Source: Neodiprion pinetum
Lineage: Eukaryota > Arthropoda > Insecta > Hymenoptera > Diprionidae
Direction of reading: 5' to 3'
NCBI RefSeq assembly: GCF_021155775.2
Contig: NC_060233.1
Span: 37,231,077-37,295,076 of the forward strand
Length of the DNA stretch: 64,000 bases
Numbering within the stretch: the stretch's first letter is position 1; the number at the start of each line of letters is the position of its first letter. Positions 22,756 to 36,268 of the stretch are shown in pieces. The notes under the pieces were generated by a model. That model was not told the origin of the DNA. It did no database searches and saw only the letters and a program-made list of their open reading frames with translations. The translations under genes were made by a program, and so were the position numbers.

Positions 22756-25439
22756 CTGCAGCAGGTGACCAAATCGGTAGGTACAACAAAGTCGAGGAAC
22801 GCGTTGCGCAACGATATTACCTGCCCTAACAAAATAAGGATCCCAAAAGTCCAAGTTCCTGTTTAGCGGTAAAAAGAAGGCTGAAGTCCGAGGGATGAGA
22901 CGACGATTGGCTTTATTATACGGTAAAGGTCGACGATAAAATCTGAAATTGGAAATTGACTCGCCTCTAAATGTCAAAATCAAATTCATATCCCGATCAA
23001 TTTTCCAACGCGTGGACCACACGTGATCACTCAAGAAATCGGATGCTTCGGGAAAAGTACAAATAATCGTACAATGTACCACGGTAAAATTCATACTTTA
23101 CTTTGTTCAAAAATAAACGCGCACAAAAATGAACAAGTTTGAACCTCGCCGAAGCGACGATTGTTATCGTTGACCTTTTTTGTCTTCCTGCAAACTTTTG
23201 TACCTGACATTTCAATTATAATTTTCGAGGAAATTTGTGCGACGCGTAAAGCACGATGATCAACGATATAGCTGACGGAAGGTGAATTTCCACCGACCGA
23301 TTTTGATACGAGGGTGAGTTTCCGTGTACATAGCCTAAGGGCCAAAAGCTCTAAGGGTGTAACAGCGCTTCCGAGAATACAAATTCCCCCTTATATAGCA
23401 GAGAGAAGCCATTCCTCCCTTTTCCCCTTCCTTTTTGGGTTAAAAACTCGCTCTTTACCTCGTGCCTTGACCTTCGGCCTTACTGCAATCGTATCGGTTT
23501 ACTCTGCGCTATCAGCTGTCACAGCCATTAAAAACGCGGTATATTAATAGACGCTGATGGCATTAACTTGCGGTGCGCGCAACTGCGGGCTGCAAACGCG
23601 CGGAATACCAGGAAGCACTTTGGGCCCGGTGGCTATTTATAATCGCAGATTATGATGCCGTCGACGGACGGTTCGGATTAACGATCAAATGGCAGCCTCC
23701 GCAGATGGCCGTCAAGACCCCGGTTGTTAAACCGTATACAACGGGCCGCGATTGTGCGTCTTTTTCACTTCGCTGGGACCCGTTTCATTTCACCCTAGGT
23801 TAGTCCGGTCGGAGTGTAGTATACATTTGAGATTGCAATTTTTCGATACCGCTATTTCATTTTTCTAATAGTTGGGAGGAGTCATTGGTAATCCGAATCA
23901 ATAATTTCGACCGCGGCCTTCAACTAAAAAGAAATTTAATTGCCTACTATTTTGGTAATTGCAATTTTTTTATCTACCATCGACATCACGCTACTCAAAT
24001 CGTAAACTGCAGGCGAAAATTGACAGTCGACGAAACAATTTTTTAATATCAATTAACTACCGCAGGTGTTCCACGTAAAAGTGTACACAATATGCATCCA
24101 TGCACATACATGCATTTATGTAAAGATACACGTAACGTATTACCGAGAACGCATATCACATCGTCATACCGTACGGCACGTGATGTAAATTTTTCGAATT
24201 AACATAACCTCTGATTTCGTGGAATTAAAAACCCAAAAAATATATATATATATAAATCGTCGAACCGTTATCACGTTATGTATACCGTGAAAGGCCTGAA
24301 CTCGGTATCAGCGCCTCAAAACTCGACGTAAACTCGGTATTAATATCATCTCGAATTCCTCTGTATTATACGTTAAGCTCGCGGAATTTCATCTCCTGCG
24401 TGAGCAAAATTGTTTGAAAATTTCGCCTCCTCGTCCGACAAAGTTTAATTACAGGTAAAATATACCTGTGTGAGAAGGTGTCGCATTACGAGTGAGGTAC
24501 AAGCGTCTTTGAGAATCTAAACGCGAGATGAGATTTGAGCCTGTTAAATTAACGCATAGCTTCGTCGTCGTGAATGCGTTAAGCCGGATTCACACTGTGA
24601 TCCGTATAAAGCAAATTGCGACGAATACACGGTGAGATTTTAGTATGTCTGACCGATTTCTGCGAGCAATTAACTGACCCTTCTAATTCATCGTAGCCTC
24701 TATCAGCGGCGACGGGAAACAAAGGATGACACGCGTCTCCGCTACAGACACCCACGTAGTCTGCGAATAATTATTACACAGTGCGGAGCGAGCTTAACTA
24801 ACTCGGTATGCCGGAGCAAGAGCAACTCGTCAAGAAACCCGCAATTTCAAGCCCCCGTAAACCGGGAGGCAGTGCGCAGGGCATCGCCCCTATTCTCGAT
24901 AACGATCTTTCTTTCAATAAGCTCCAGGGTTCAATCAGTCGGACTCCATTTCAGAACCATTAATCTTCCGGTGTACTGACGGTTGATGAGGAGGATAAAA
25001 AAAAAAAAATCAACTGAAAAAAATATAATAAAAAAGAAATGCTCCATTTTCAAAGTTTATCGCGGTGTAATTTACCGTACCTACCTACGCAAGATCGTGT
25101 ATCATCCATCAAAGTATTCGTGTAACGAAATCAAATTCGACGAATTGACTAATTGTACAAGAAAAACGTGATGCTAAACCGTAACTCGAAATCCCTGACG
25201 AAATTGGACAAGAGATTACACCTGCGCCGGCTGCATACCTAAGTTAAATTTCAAACAATGGAACGGGCATCGCAGAGTGTATCCGTTTCATACCCATCGT
25301 CCACCGCTCTAATTGTCCATATACAGACTCGGATAACCCAACGAACGAGGAGCACGCAAAGCAAAGTAAAACGATCGGACGAGAAGAGCTCGCGGCATCT
25401 TCCGCTTTCCCGTTTCCAGTTTCCATCTTCCGTTTTTCG

Positions 25440-26160
25440 AAATTTTGTACACGTCCTCGGGCTTTTACCGCAGGGGAGGGGGAAGGCAGCGAAGCGCATC
25501 CGCGCACAATGATATTGAATATCCCGCAGCGCGGTTGAGAATCGGATAGGTATCGAGTGAATCCGGTAGCATCGTCTGGCGGGTCAGCGGAGTGCGAAGT
25601 GCAGGTAAAGCTCACAGACGAGCTGCATCGTCGGGCGTTGAAACGGGGAGTAGCAATTTACTGGTTAACAAAGAACCGTGCAACGGCGGAGAGAATTTCG
25701 GAGGGTAGCTGGAAGGGCGCGGAGAGAGACGGGCAGGAGGACGAGGGCCTGGCCTTTCTCGGAAGAGGCTGCGATCAGCGGTTGGACCGAGTCCGGAGGG
25801 TGGAACGCGGACTTCCAGGAAAACTGCGCCGGCGTCGAGCCGGGATTGTGCCGGTTGCATAGGCGTGGCACCGAAATACGGGGGGAGATTTCGCATCGCG
25901 GGTAAAAGGCGAGGGCCTCGATTCGCGACGAGTGCAACCCTGCGTCGTCGTCGAGGTTAGGAACCGGCCCTGCTCGCCGAATGCGAGAATCTCTGCGCGG
26001 CGTGGAGGCCTTCCTGAAACCGGGTTGACGGAATCCGGATTCCGGGATCCGAAGGGTAAGATCCGCGAAATTCGCACGCCTGGGGAAATTTGGTAGGAGA
26101 GGAGTGTCTACGCCAATGGAGTTTCGACTCTCTGCCTCCGGGAATCGCGGAACCGAGTTC
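25440..26160. other. GC-rich island, possible promoter or exon
   Basis: About 700 bp with much higher G+C and CpG content than the surrounding sequence. Overlapping open frames of about 75-120 codons occur on both strands, which is expected from composition alone. I see no domain. The segment could mark the promoter or first exon of a gene whose other exons I cannot recognise. Confidence 0.3.
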
Positions 26161-29100
26161 TCGCGCTCTGGTAGCAGCGAAATAAGCTGACAGCAGCTCT
26201 AAGGAGTTTGGTTCTTCTCGCTAGATGCGCCAGATATTGTACTCGTGGTACCTTTGCTCGGAAATTTTCGCTGCCTTATTCTCAATACTCGCCCTGGGAG
26301 TTTCGTCAACAATGCCGCGTCGTTATTTCGTCTACGGGGGAGGTCGACTGCCGTCACTCCGGGTGTCACGTCTGTATAGCGTATACCTCAAGCTTTTTCT
26401 TTTTCGTTGCTACGGGAAATTTCACACCGATTGCGCTTTGTCTAATTTCATGCCAGGCTCTTCCTCGAAACACGTGATCAAGATTATCTTGCAAATAATT
26501 TTTCAATTTTTCTCATTCTGCCAAACTTTGCGAATGATATATATATAACTTGACAAATGGTATTAATATACAATATCTACGCTCCGTTAGAGTCAGCGTC
26601 AAATATTTCCGAGAGAATTTTTAAAACTCCTCGTGCGAGTGTTCGTAGTTTCAGCATGCAATAAAGTTCAGTGACGCGTGAGCTTTTTCGCCGCGCCGTT
26701 TGAACGTCTTTTTACCGTAACAATTAGTGTAAATGGGCAAAGCTGAGTGTATATCAATCTATAAAAACCTTTCGAATTTACCTTCGACGTTAGAAATTAA
26801 ATGATCGAATAATTCTTTTTCATGGAAAAGCATCGCGGACCGTACTTCGGTCTCTTTGCCTGTCGGATCCTTCGACATATCGATTTCAATTAATTAATGG
26901 TCTCTGCTCGTTTACTCCGACAAATTGTAAGGTGTATTTATAAAAATCACGGTTTATTCCCAGTGCCATGAGACGGACTTTACTGCTTTTCGCACTCGTA
27001 TAGTCGCTTCGTTCTTCAACTCGGTATTAATTGCTCCAGGCAATCTGTGCAAGTGCACGATAGTCGGAGTGTCGCAATATCGACATTGAATTTATGCCGA
27101 TCAGGGTGAGCGGTATTACACATACCTACGTATAACGTGTACGGTTTGCACAGTACACTTCGCAAGACATCTTATAATTGCGTTGCGACCCGCGGTGCGT
27201 CTCTTGCATCTTTTTTGAAAAACAAACTCTACAGATTGACGGAGAAAACACTGGAGCGGGCTAACGACGTAACCAAACCACTGGCAGATCATCATCCTTG
27301 TAACGTTCCACGGGATAAGAACTAAAATTAATTCCTCAATCCCCGATCTACTTCTTTATTTTCGTCTAGATCTTCGCTTCGTCGAGAAAGAAGAAGGAAG
27401 ACGAAGAAGAAGAAGAATAAGGAGAGAATTCTGGGAAGGATCTTAGCCCGTAGCAATCTTCCTGCAGGGTAACGATCTTCATCTTTTCAATCTCTTTTTC
27501 TCTTTCTCTCTTTCGCTCGTATTTCTCATTTTTTATTTATTTGTTTAACTTTTATTTTTTTATTCCTCCCGTCTCACCGTCTCTCGTCAGCTCAGCAGAA
27601 ATTCGGGACTATATTATAACAGTACATGTTACATTGTTACAGGATTTTTCGCATTTACCTGGACATTGTTGTTATTATTATTATACCTCCGAGAAATGCA
27701 ATTCGCTTTGAGAATGAAAGCGTCCATATTTTTCCCAAATCTTTCTTCTTTTCAGGTTTCACAATGCTTAAGCCAGGTAATTTTCGGGGAAAAAGGGTAC
27801 AGCTTTGTGAAAGTAGGAGGGGTATTAGGATTTTAATATTTTTTCGTAGTACTGACGTTCTTGAAAAACGGGTTGTTAGAAACTTGCTGGAAGCATGAAA
27901 ATAATCAATTTAAAAGAATATTCGACTCTTATCTGCCTGGTGGTTGTTCGTTCCCGATTGAATTCTGATTGGATTCTGATCAACTGTTGGCCGAAGTAGG
28001 TATTCGGATTGTTTACTTGACGCTTATAAGTTTTGGTAAAAATCTTGACACTATATTCAGCCGATTCCTTTAATAGTGGACTTTCTTGAGATAATTTCCC
28101 GAAAACAGAATTTCAACTTCAAAGAGCGCTTTTTGACTCTGGTATTACAAGAAACGTTTCATTTCACGTGAATCGAATCTAAGAGAATTGCTAAAATACC
28201 AGAATCAAACTTCGAATCACAATTCAAAATGGGTATTAAATTGAACATTTATTGATATTGATGTTTTTTATTTAAAACCCGTAACGAAAGGAAAAATTAT
28301 TCTTCAAATTGTGTACGGAAAAAGTTTTTAAAAATCGGTCGATGCGTTCCGGTTTTATTCACGTTTTAAATCAGACCGGTTTCTTTTTCGCCCACTCTGC
28401 ATGTGTAAAAGTTTCAAGAAAGTTGTCAAGTTATAACCAAGCCGAGAATCCAGATATTATTTCAGGCCTCCTTTCCGTCCAGTTTGCGCGGTTAGCAAAA
28501 AACTTTTAATAATTTAATGGAGCGTGTCGTGATGCTGTGCATACGTTATAGATAGTAGATCTGTGTAACAAATACACGCATACGATATATAGATTTGTTT
28601 TCAAATTAACGACGACATCTGACGTCTGTATGAATGTATATATATATATATACATGACTACGAGGTACCAACAAATATGATGATCTGCAAAATGAGACTA
28701 TTTTTCTTCAACTTGTTTTGCATTCTGATATCATCAAGCATGTGTATAATTAAAACACCGTATCCGTTATCTGCAGAGATACAAACCACGTATCTCTCCA
28801 ACTCCCGATTATACGTATTATATTATACTAGCTGGGTTATATGCAAATGTATCATACACATACATGTAAGAAACAATCGTTTCGATACATCGCTGCATCG
28901 ACCGGCACTGCAGCCACCAACTAACGGAAAATGATTACCTATCTAATTTCACGATATTACCGGCATGTAGAGTCGAGCTTGAGAATATTGATTCCCGTTT
29001 CCATGCCACATTATAGACAGGATATTTGCGAGCCAGTCATTGCCACTGCTGCAGAACTTGATACGGTCCCAAATATTATTATTATTCTCATCACTGGTAT

Positions 29101-30563
29101 CATTATTATCACTATAGGGGAGCTGTGCGAAACTTAATTACATTTCTCGGGGCTCATCGGTTCGTCAACCCCCGGCAATGTTCCCCGAATCGCCGATGCG
29201 GCCGAATTCTATTCGGACTACCCATACGTATGTGCCTTTGTATATAAAGTTGCGGCGAAAACTTTTGAATTGGCTCCGTTCGGTCTGGCTGGGATTTCTA
29301 AAGCGGCTTTCTCCGCGTACCGGGGCCAGATGTTGACGGTTTTATTCTCACACAGGTATACACGCAATATATCCACCTATAATACGGTACGGTTTCGACT
29401 CGCTTTAGAGGTACATACCGCAAAAACCGAACCTGGTGAACTAGTTAAATTTTACCTAAACTTGGATCACCTTCGTCCCGATGAAAACCGCGAGTATCCG
29501 TAAAAAATTTCTCGCCAAATTACCACAATTCGTCAGTTTCGTCTACGACTATGCCTAAAGGTATACATGATGCACAATATAAATTCGAAATGGGATATCC
29601 GCCGCGTTATGCCGTGTACAGAAATATTTTCACGGTATATTAATGCATCTAGTGCAATGCACGGTTCGTTGTGCCCGAGACGGTTTCGTCGATTAGATAA
29701 TTTGATAACAAATGTATACATCGATACATACTTATACCTGTAATATACAACTTGCGGCTCGAACATGCCTCTTGGCCAATTGTACAAATAGGCCAGTTTT
29801 GAAAGTAGCCGCCTTGCTTGCGCGCGAGAGTCTAATAACTCGTAACTGTTTTCCCGGTAACAATTCTACACAACAGGTATCCACACACAATATCCCTAGG
29901 GTAAAAAACGTCTCGCAATCGAGTCTCTCCCCCACTCGCTCCGCTGCAATTTTATTGTTATAATTTTGTAATCTCCCTGCTGCATTGTCAGCGTACATAC
30001 ACGTACGTAGAGTGCAGTGAATACGTATTACGCACGATGTTAAGTCTCGCCCACGTGTTTATACGTTCACTCTGGTATATTTATAAACCGTGCCGAGCGC
30101 AGAGATTCGTGCCGATAATAAACCCATATGCACGCGTAATCCGCGTTACAACGCTTTCGCCAATCTCTCAACAAATCGGAATCGGAACGTTATTCCGAGA
30201 AAGGTCGTGACCCCGGGTTCTCGAGGCTGGAAATCGGAGCGGAAATCGCTCCTCGGTTACCTTCGCGCATTCGCGTACATTTGTATATGCATAAAGATAA
30301 TAAGCACATACGGTATAGAAGGCGACAAACTTTTCACGCGGGAGATATTTTTCACCTGTACAAGTTGAACCGAGCCTCCTCAACCGGCATCCTACGATGT
30401 CCCGTATTGTTATGCAACACGGTTGCCCGCAACCGACGAATCGTTTCCTGTGTTGTTTTTATTCTGAAAACAATCGCGAGCGCTTCTATATCGGCGCTGC
30501 CGGCTGCCGTCGTCGGCAGCGCGTAACAACTTCGGACCTGTTCGATCGGACAACAAAGAGTCA

Positions 30564-30628
<65 letters not shown>

Positions 30629-33600
30629 CAGAGAGAGATAAAGAGATAAAAAGAGACAGAGAGAGCGAGCATGCTGGCTGCGGTTGTGCGTGAACGAAAA
30701 CTCGATCCAACGAGGTTGGATTGATTCGCCGAGGAAACGGACCGAGCGCAAGGGGTTAAAAAGTAAGGAAGGTAGAATGTTTTTGAAAAGTGTTTTTTAC
30801 GAGATCGAGAAGCTCACCTCCTTCGTCTCGTCCGGAAGCGAACACCTCTCTCGTATCCATCGACCGACGCTGAGGATGAAGGTTCGTCGTTGTTTCGAGG
30901 CATCCAGGAATCGCGCTCCTTTCACTCGCGTTAATTGTTGCTCCCACGTTCCTGTGTGTATTGCGAACGGTCGATAACCTCGCGACCCTCGCGAACGATC
31001 GTTCAACTCCGCGTTTAACCGAGAAATATATTATTACGTATTTCGGGAAAACCCCTGGGCATCCACCGAATGGTCGACACACACGCTGAGCACGTCTCGA
31101 CAGACTACTTGCTCAATGCTTTAAGCACGCTGCTCTCATCGTTCCTGACAAATCCTACCGGCAGAGAGCGCTACCACCTGGCGGCCCTTTACACCCCACA
31201 CCTTTGCGTTCTCATTGTCAGATTCGCGCGACCAGCAACGTGAAAAAAAGTTTGCCTACTTTCCCTTTCACCGATCTCGTATCTTGAGATATGAAAAACT
31301 TGAAATTCCGGGTCACAGAGCGACCCAAAGACCAATGAACAAACGCAATTTCGAGTAAAATTTTTAAAAGTAACTGTAAACATTGTGACCAGTAGCTATT
31401 AATTAGTTATACGTAGTCATAAGGTAGACCACAAAACGTACTTGGGCCATGTTAAAACATTTTTTCCCGAAACAATTTCATTCAATGTTATACTAGGTGT
31501 ACCATATAAGCAAAACAATCAATACTTCCCTAACAAATATCACGTTACATACAAACTTTGTGTCAAGTTCAAAGGACAGGTATCAAGATAATATGTACAA
31601 TCCGTTGTAAAACAGAAAAATTACAAACAATAAAAAAACTAACGAACTTGAACCTTTCTTTCACTCCACTCTAAGCTTTTCTACTTTGGTTTATCTGGAG
31701 TTTTTACACCGCTCATCAAGTCATTACACCTCGAACGCAACCAGGGCTTTAGTTTTACTAATGAGAGAACGTAAAACATCTCCCAACATTTTCCGACCGT
31801 CAGTTTTACACCTTCAGGCCAAAGTATAGGTCACCCTACTCGTGTACCTATATATAATTCAATTTGCATGTACTGCAAGTACAAATTATTACCCGTAAGC
31901 TGTAGAGTAGCAACGTGGGTAGTAAAATAGTTTTTTCTTCATACCTCGGTCGAAAGTACGCATTTTCGTCCCCGGTTTGGAGGAGAAAAATAGATTTTCG
32001 CACCTTGCTAAAACGTCGCACGCGCCATCTGTGTCGCGGGAGGAGAATCAAGCGATATATTTCTAAACTCTGACGCGTTAGATCATGGAAATGCCGGTGT
32101 AAATTCGATCCGAAACGCGAAGCTCTTATTATGACAGTGAAATAGTACGTACAACAGCAAATGCGTCAGAGTGTGATAAGCTGTATGCGTACATTTATAG
32201 AAATTATTACGAAAATTACGCTGGTTACTTACTGGTAACGCGACGGATCGAATTAAGCAATTGGTTTGCTTGGATGCGTTACTTACTGGTGATTACGATT
32301 TCGGCCGTGTATTGACTGTAAAAATGTACGAATAAGGCATTTCAATGCGTCCCAATTACAAGAAGCAATTTCTATACGTTAAACATTTCATTACAACACT
32401 CGATGAGATTGTTTTTCTACATATCCACACATTTATCGGACTCTGCAGATGTTTTTTCTTACACTTCTGATTTATTTATTATATTGTGCAGCGACTAATC
32501 GTGAGAAATATTTTTCATCTTCCTCCCAGCTGCTTCGGGTTAACTTTTTGATCCGTAAAACAAAAACTATTATTCTACTCTCGTCTTGAATAAAAATAGC
32601 GCGGAATTGCAGCTGTTGACATCGCGGATTGCAAACTGCATCTCTTCAACTACATTATACACGTATGTATATAAGTTGAATCGTGTCGTACATACTTTCA
32701 CCGCAAGAATTGCACTCATCCCACAAATCGCCGAGAGGATTTTCATGTCCTTATTTTCTTCCGCTCTATAACCTGGATATGGAATCTGTACAGCCATTAT
32801 CATTTTTTCATTTCACAAATCGATGCTACTCAAACTGCGACAAAATCAAAACATCTTCAGCCCCGAATTCCTTATACCTATGAAAACCTCGCAAGTAGCA
32901 CACGATGTTATTATTATTGTTATTGGATTATTTTAACAACTGTTTTACACGACATAAAATTGTGAAATCGCATTTCATCGCACGGTTGTTTAGAAGAAAT
33001 TCAGCTGACGCAAACGAGACGCAAAAGAAGCGTGCCACTTATATATTGGTACATTATGTATGAATACAAATAAGTGGGAAGATTAATATTGAAATAAAAC
33101 GATTCCGATTGGTAATTTAAGCGCGTATACAGCTATTATGTATAATGTTTTCTTGTACCGGCTGGCAACACTTTTCGGTTTTATATAATTTTAATTAGGA
33201 TTTTCGGTGTCAACAGCGACATCGTCAGTGCCGAATACATACATGACACGTACCCATAGCTTACAATATACCCACGTATATGTGAATTTATGCAGTTAAT
33301 TATCCCCGTGATTAAGCCGCGAAGACGTTAATTCGTTGTAGCAATCCGACGCCTTGACCACAGAAATGTTTTCCCCTCATCGCCTGTAACAGCGTATATA
33401 ATCACTATGACATCTGCATTGCTGTTCAAATTTCGCTTCATAAAAAATGCAAATGCAAAACTTTGAGGTACTTTTCGGCTTGCGAATGATTCACGCCGAG
33501 AGTTAAAACGGGCGGAAAAAAGAACCGCCTCACTTTTCCTCATAATTATTCCTGCCACATTGAAATACGAAGGGATAAAAAATATCCTGCCGAGATCGCG

Positions 33601-36046
33601 GCCGCAAAAGGAATGAAGAGAAATATGAAAATTAACCGACAGTTATCGCGGTGTTGTACGCTTATCGCGGCATGCCGCTACATAATACCTGGAAATTCGC
33701 GTAACACAGTTTATCAGCGATTGTCGTTAATGCTCAAGCACACACGCTGAGCGACTTGGATGTGAGATTTGGGTGTAACCTAAGTTCCTACATCACGCTT
33801 CCGTGATCAAACTAACCTGACGAAATCTCGTCAACAATCTTTTCGACCAACTCTGCGTATCGTTAATCTAAATACTTGTTCCGTGATGTACTGCAGCGGT
33901 AAACAAATTCCAACTTCACAAGTTCACCGTCCCTGATCTGAATGATATACATATATATTCGGTCGTGAGCATGGAACGATTCCATTTTTACTCGAGGTTA
34001 TCAAACGAATGTGGTCGAAAATTTCTTACAAACTCAAGGTCAATAATATTAACATACATTTCTGACGCGAATTTTAATGTCATATAACATGCATATTTTT
34101 CACCCAGAAGATTATCTTGTGAAATAGTAATTACGGTCGCAACTTATAATTATGAGATCGAGTGAATTTCAAAGGGAATATTTTCACGAATAAAATTACC
34201 TTACCCGGTCGGATTTTTCGTACAGGATTATCGGTATCTGAGAGGTTGTATTAACGTGAGTATACCTATACATCGGAATTCAATCATGGTTGGCACGTAT
34301 TGAGAAGTTTGAAATTCCCGCCAAAATTTCGTACCGACATAATTACGGTAAAATTATTCCAAGCGACCCTTTTGATTATAACATAAAAGGGTTCTCGGGT
34401 GTGAAAGTCGATAATTAACAGGGGCGTAATTTGTTTGAAAGCGTGGCATTGCCCGTTCTCTTCTTGTTAACCAAGATTACGATCGGGTAAAGCCGGTGAA
34501 TCGAGGCGAAATGAAGAGCAGGAAAAATACGACATCTGTCTGGGAAATTAAAGAGCATTAAAATGTAAGCCTTTCAAAGAATTCCGTCACGTATATTATT
34601 TATTTATAGATAACGTGAGCGCTATAAAGCTTTTCATAATCACACCCAACACTCTACAAGAATGTACAATTTTCTCGGTGACTGTGTTTTTACACCTCAA
34701 AGGGATCCCTGCGTATTTAGCAAGATCCAGCCGAAGAAAACCTGAACGTTTAAAAAACATATTCAACGCGGTAGTTCTCAGAAAACAACAGAGCAAAGTT
34801 CAAAGAGTATGAAGTAATATATTATACTTCTTAATACCTACTTTTTTATGCTGATTTATTTATTTTTTTTCTGTTCCTTACGATCATCAAGCAATACGTG
34901 AATTACAATAATTTATGTAGAAATATTAATGATATGGGTAACATGGCAAGGAGCAACGATATTTGAAATTCGCTTAGTGCATAATATTATTCCTTTTGTA
35001 TGACTAACTACTTTATTTTACGTCAGTAATACAAGTTTATGCAATGTCGTGAACTTGAAATTCGATCTTTGATCTGCGATTTGGAAATGGTAAAATTATT
35101 CTGCCGGTCAAAATGCAAAAGTGAATTTTCGTTTACATTCAGCTCTCCGATATGTGTTAAATATGGGAAATCGTAATTTCCAATTCTTATTTTTCTTAGT
35201 AATGAAATCTCTTCAAAATTTGGGAAATAAGAAGAATTAGGATCATCCCCGTGGGTTGACAAATGATTAAGAAAGGTTCGGAAAAATAATGGAGACGCTC
35301 AAACATCTGCAGCTAGTTTCACATTCGATTTTGGATTATTGTACGCCAATGCAGCTGAAATTAGATTATTTTTGCATTTTATCATCAATTTTTCGAACTA
35401 TTCTTACACGGATAGTGTCAGATCTTTGGGTCACGGATTCTGCTGAAACTTCTAGGAGTGTTTCTTTACCCCAAAATATGGAGCTTCTGATGCGTCACTT
35501 CATCCCTTGGGCCGTTTTTCACTCCGATTAAAATTGATTATATCGACAGTGTAACGACGAGTGGAATGACCTGATAATCGAAACCTGTTGCATATTTTTC
35601 CCTGAAATGTTAATTTGCATTGTCCTCTATTGAAGTTTTGACAACAAGTTCTCATACATTGAAGTGTGAACGGATAAAATACTGTTACTTCAGACCCACG
35701 GTAAAGTTTAAACCGAGAATTTCCGAAAACCCGACACAATTACTCAGAAAACGTAAGAATTGTAAAATTTAATCCATGTCAAAAAAATAGGACAAAAGTC
35801 TCCATACAGCGGATCCGCATAAAAATTGTCTAATTTCGAAGCGTCGCGCGTCGATTCGTTGATCCTCGGAAGGTTTTCCACCTCGATAAAAAATAGTGAT
35901 CAAAGTTCAACAAACAATCGGCTACAACACAAAGTGTTCACGTACACGCGTGTATGTGGATTATTACGCGAAGCGAGCCTTCGCCGCATCAGTTAAAAGC
36001 TTATAATCAAGCGATTTCTCGGAAGCTGAAATCACAATGAAAAGCA
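26161..36046. other. Gene-poor stretch
   Basis: Nearly 10 kb of AT-rich DNA. Besides the (GA)n tract at 30566 it holds a GAAGAA-rich patch near 27390-27420. No protein domain, tRNA or clear transposon terminus was found. Confidence 0.4.
30566..30627 (+). repeat. (GA)n microsatellite, about 31 units
   Basis: A pure GA tract of about 60 bp, followed by degenerate GAGA/GATA units to about 30670. It creates the Arg-Glu and Ser-Leu repeat frames that cross it. Confidence 0.95.
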
Positions 36047-36268
36047 TTATTCAAATGATTCCTCGGATCTGCGCCGAAGGCGATGTCGTGTCTTTGTTGC
36101 GTCGGCGAGGTGCAGCGCGTGCTTCTCGGAGACGAGGCTGTAGCCTCGCTGCAGCACCCGGTGCACACTGCGGCTGTTCGAGGAGGCGCAGGTGGGGCGG
36201 TTCGGGGCCTCGGACCCGCTTTGCTTCTTCTGGGACCCTCGACGTCGCCTCTTTTCTCCGTACCGCAG
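36047..36268 (-). CDS. Possible terminal coding exon in a GC-rich island, unidentified
   Basis: In one minus-strand frame the segment stays open from a candidate acceptor (GAGGGCAG at 36276-36269) to a TAA at 36049-36047. Codons in its middle end almost always in C or G, far more than in the other frames, which suggests coding. The peptide runs from LRYGEKRRRRGSQ through CASSNSRSVHRVLQRGYSLV to SEESFE. No family is recognised. The upstream splice site has no good pyrimidine tract. A CpG-island promoter with chance openness is the main alternative. Confidence 0.25.
   Translation of the reverse strand: MRYGEKRRRRGSQKKQSGSEAPNRPTCASSNSRSVHRVLQRGYSLVSEKHALHLADATKTRHRLRRRSEESFE

Noticed and set aside
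26225..26548. 107-codon plus-strand frame starting MRQILYSWYL
   Set aside because: The apparent hydrophobic start is followed by AT-driven low complexity and no splice or domain evidence.
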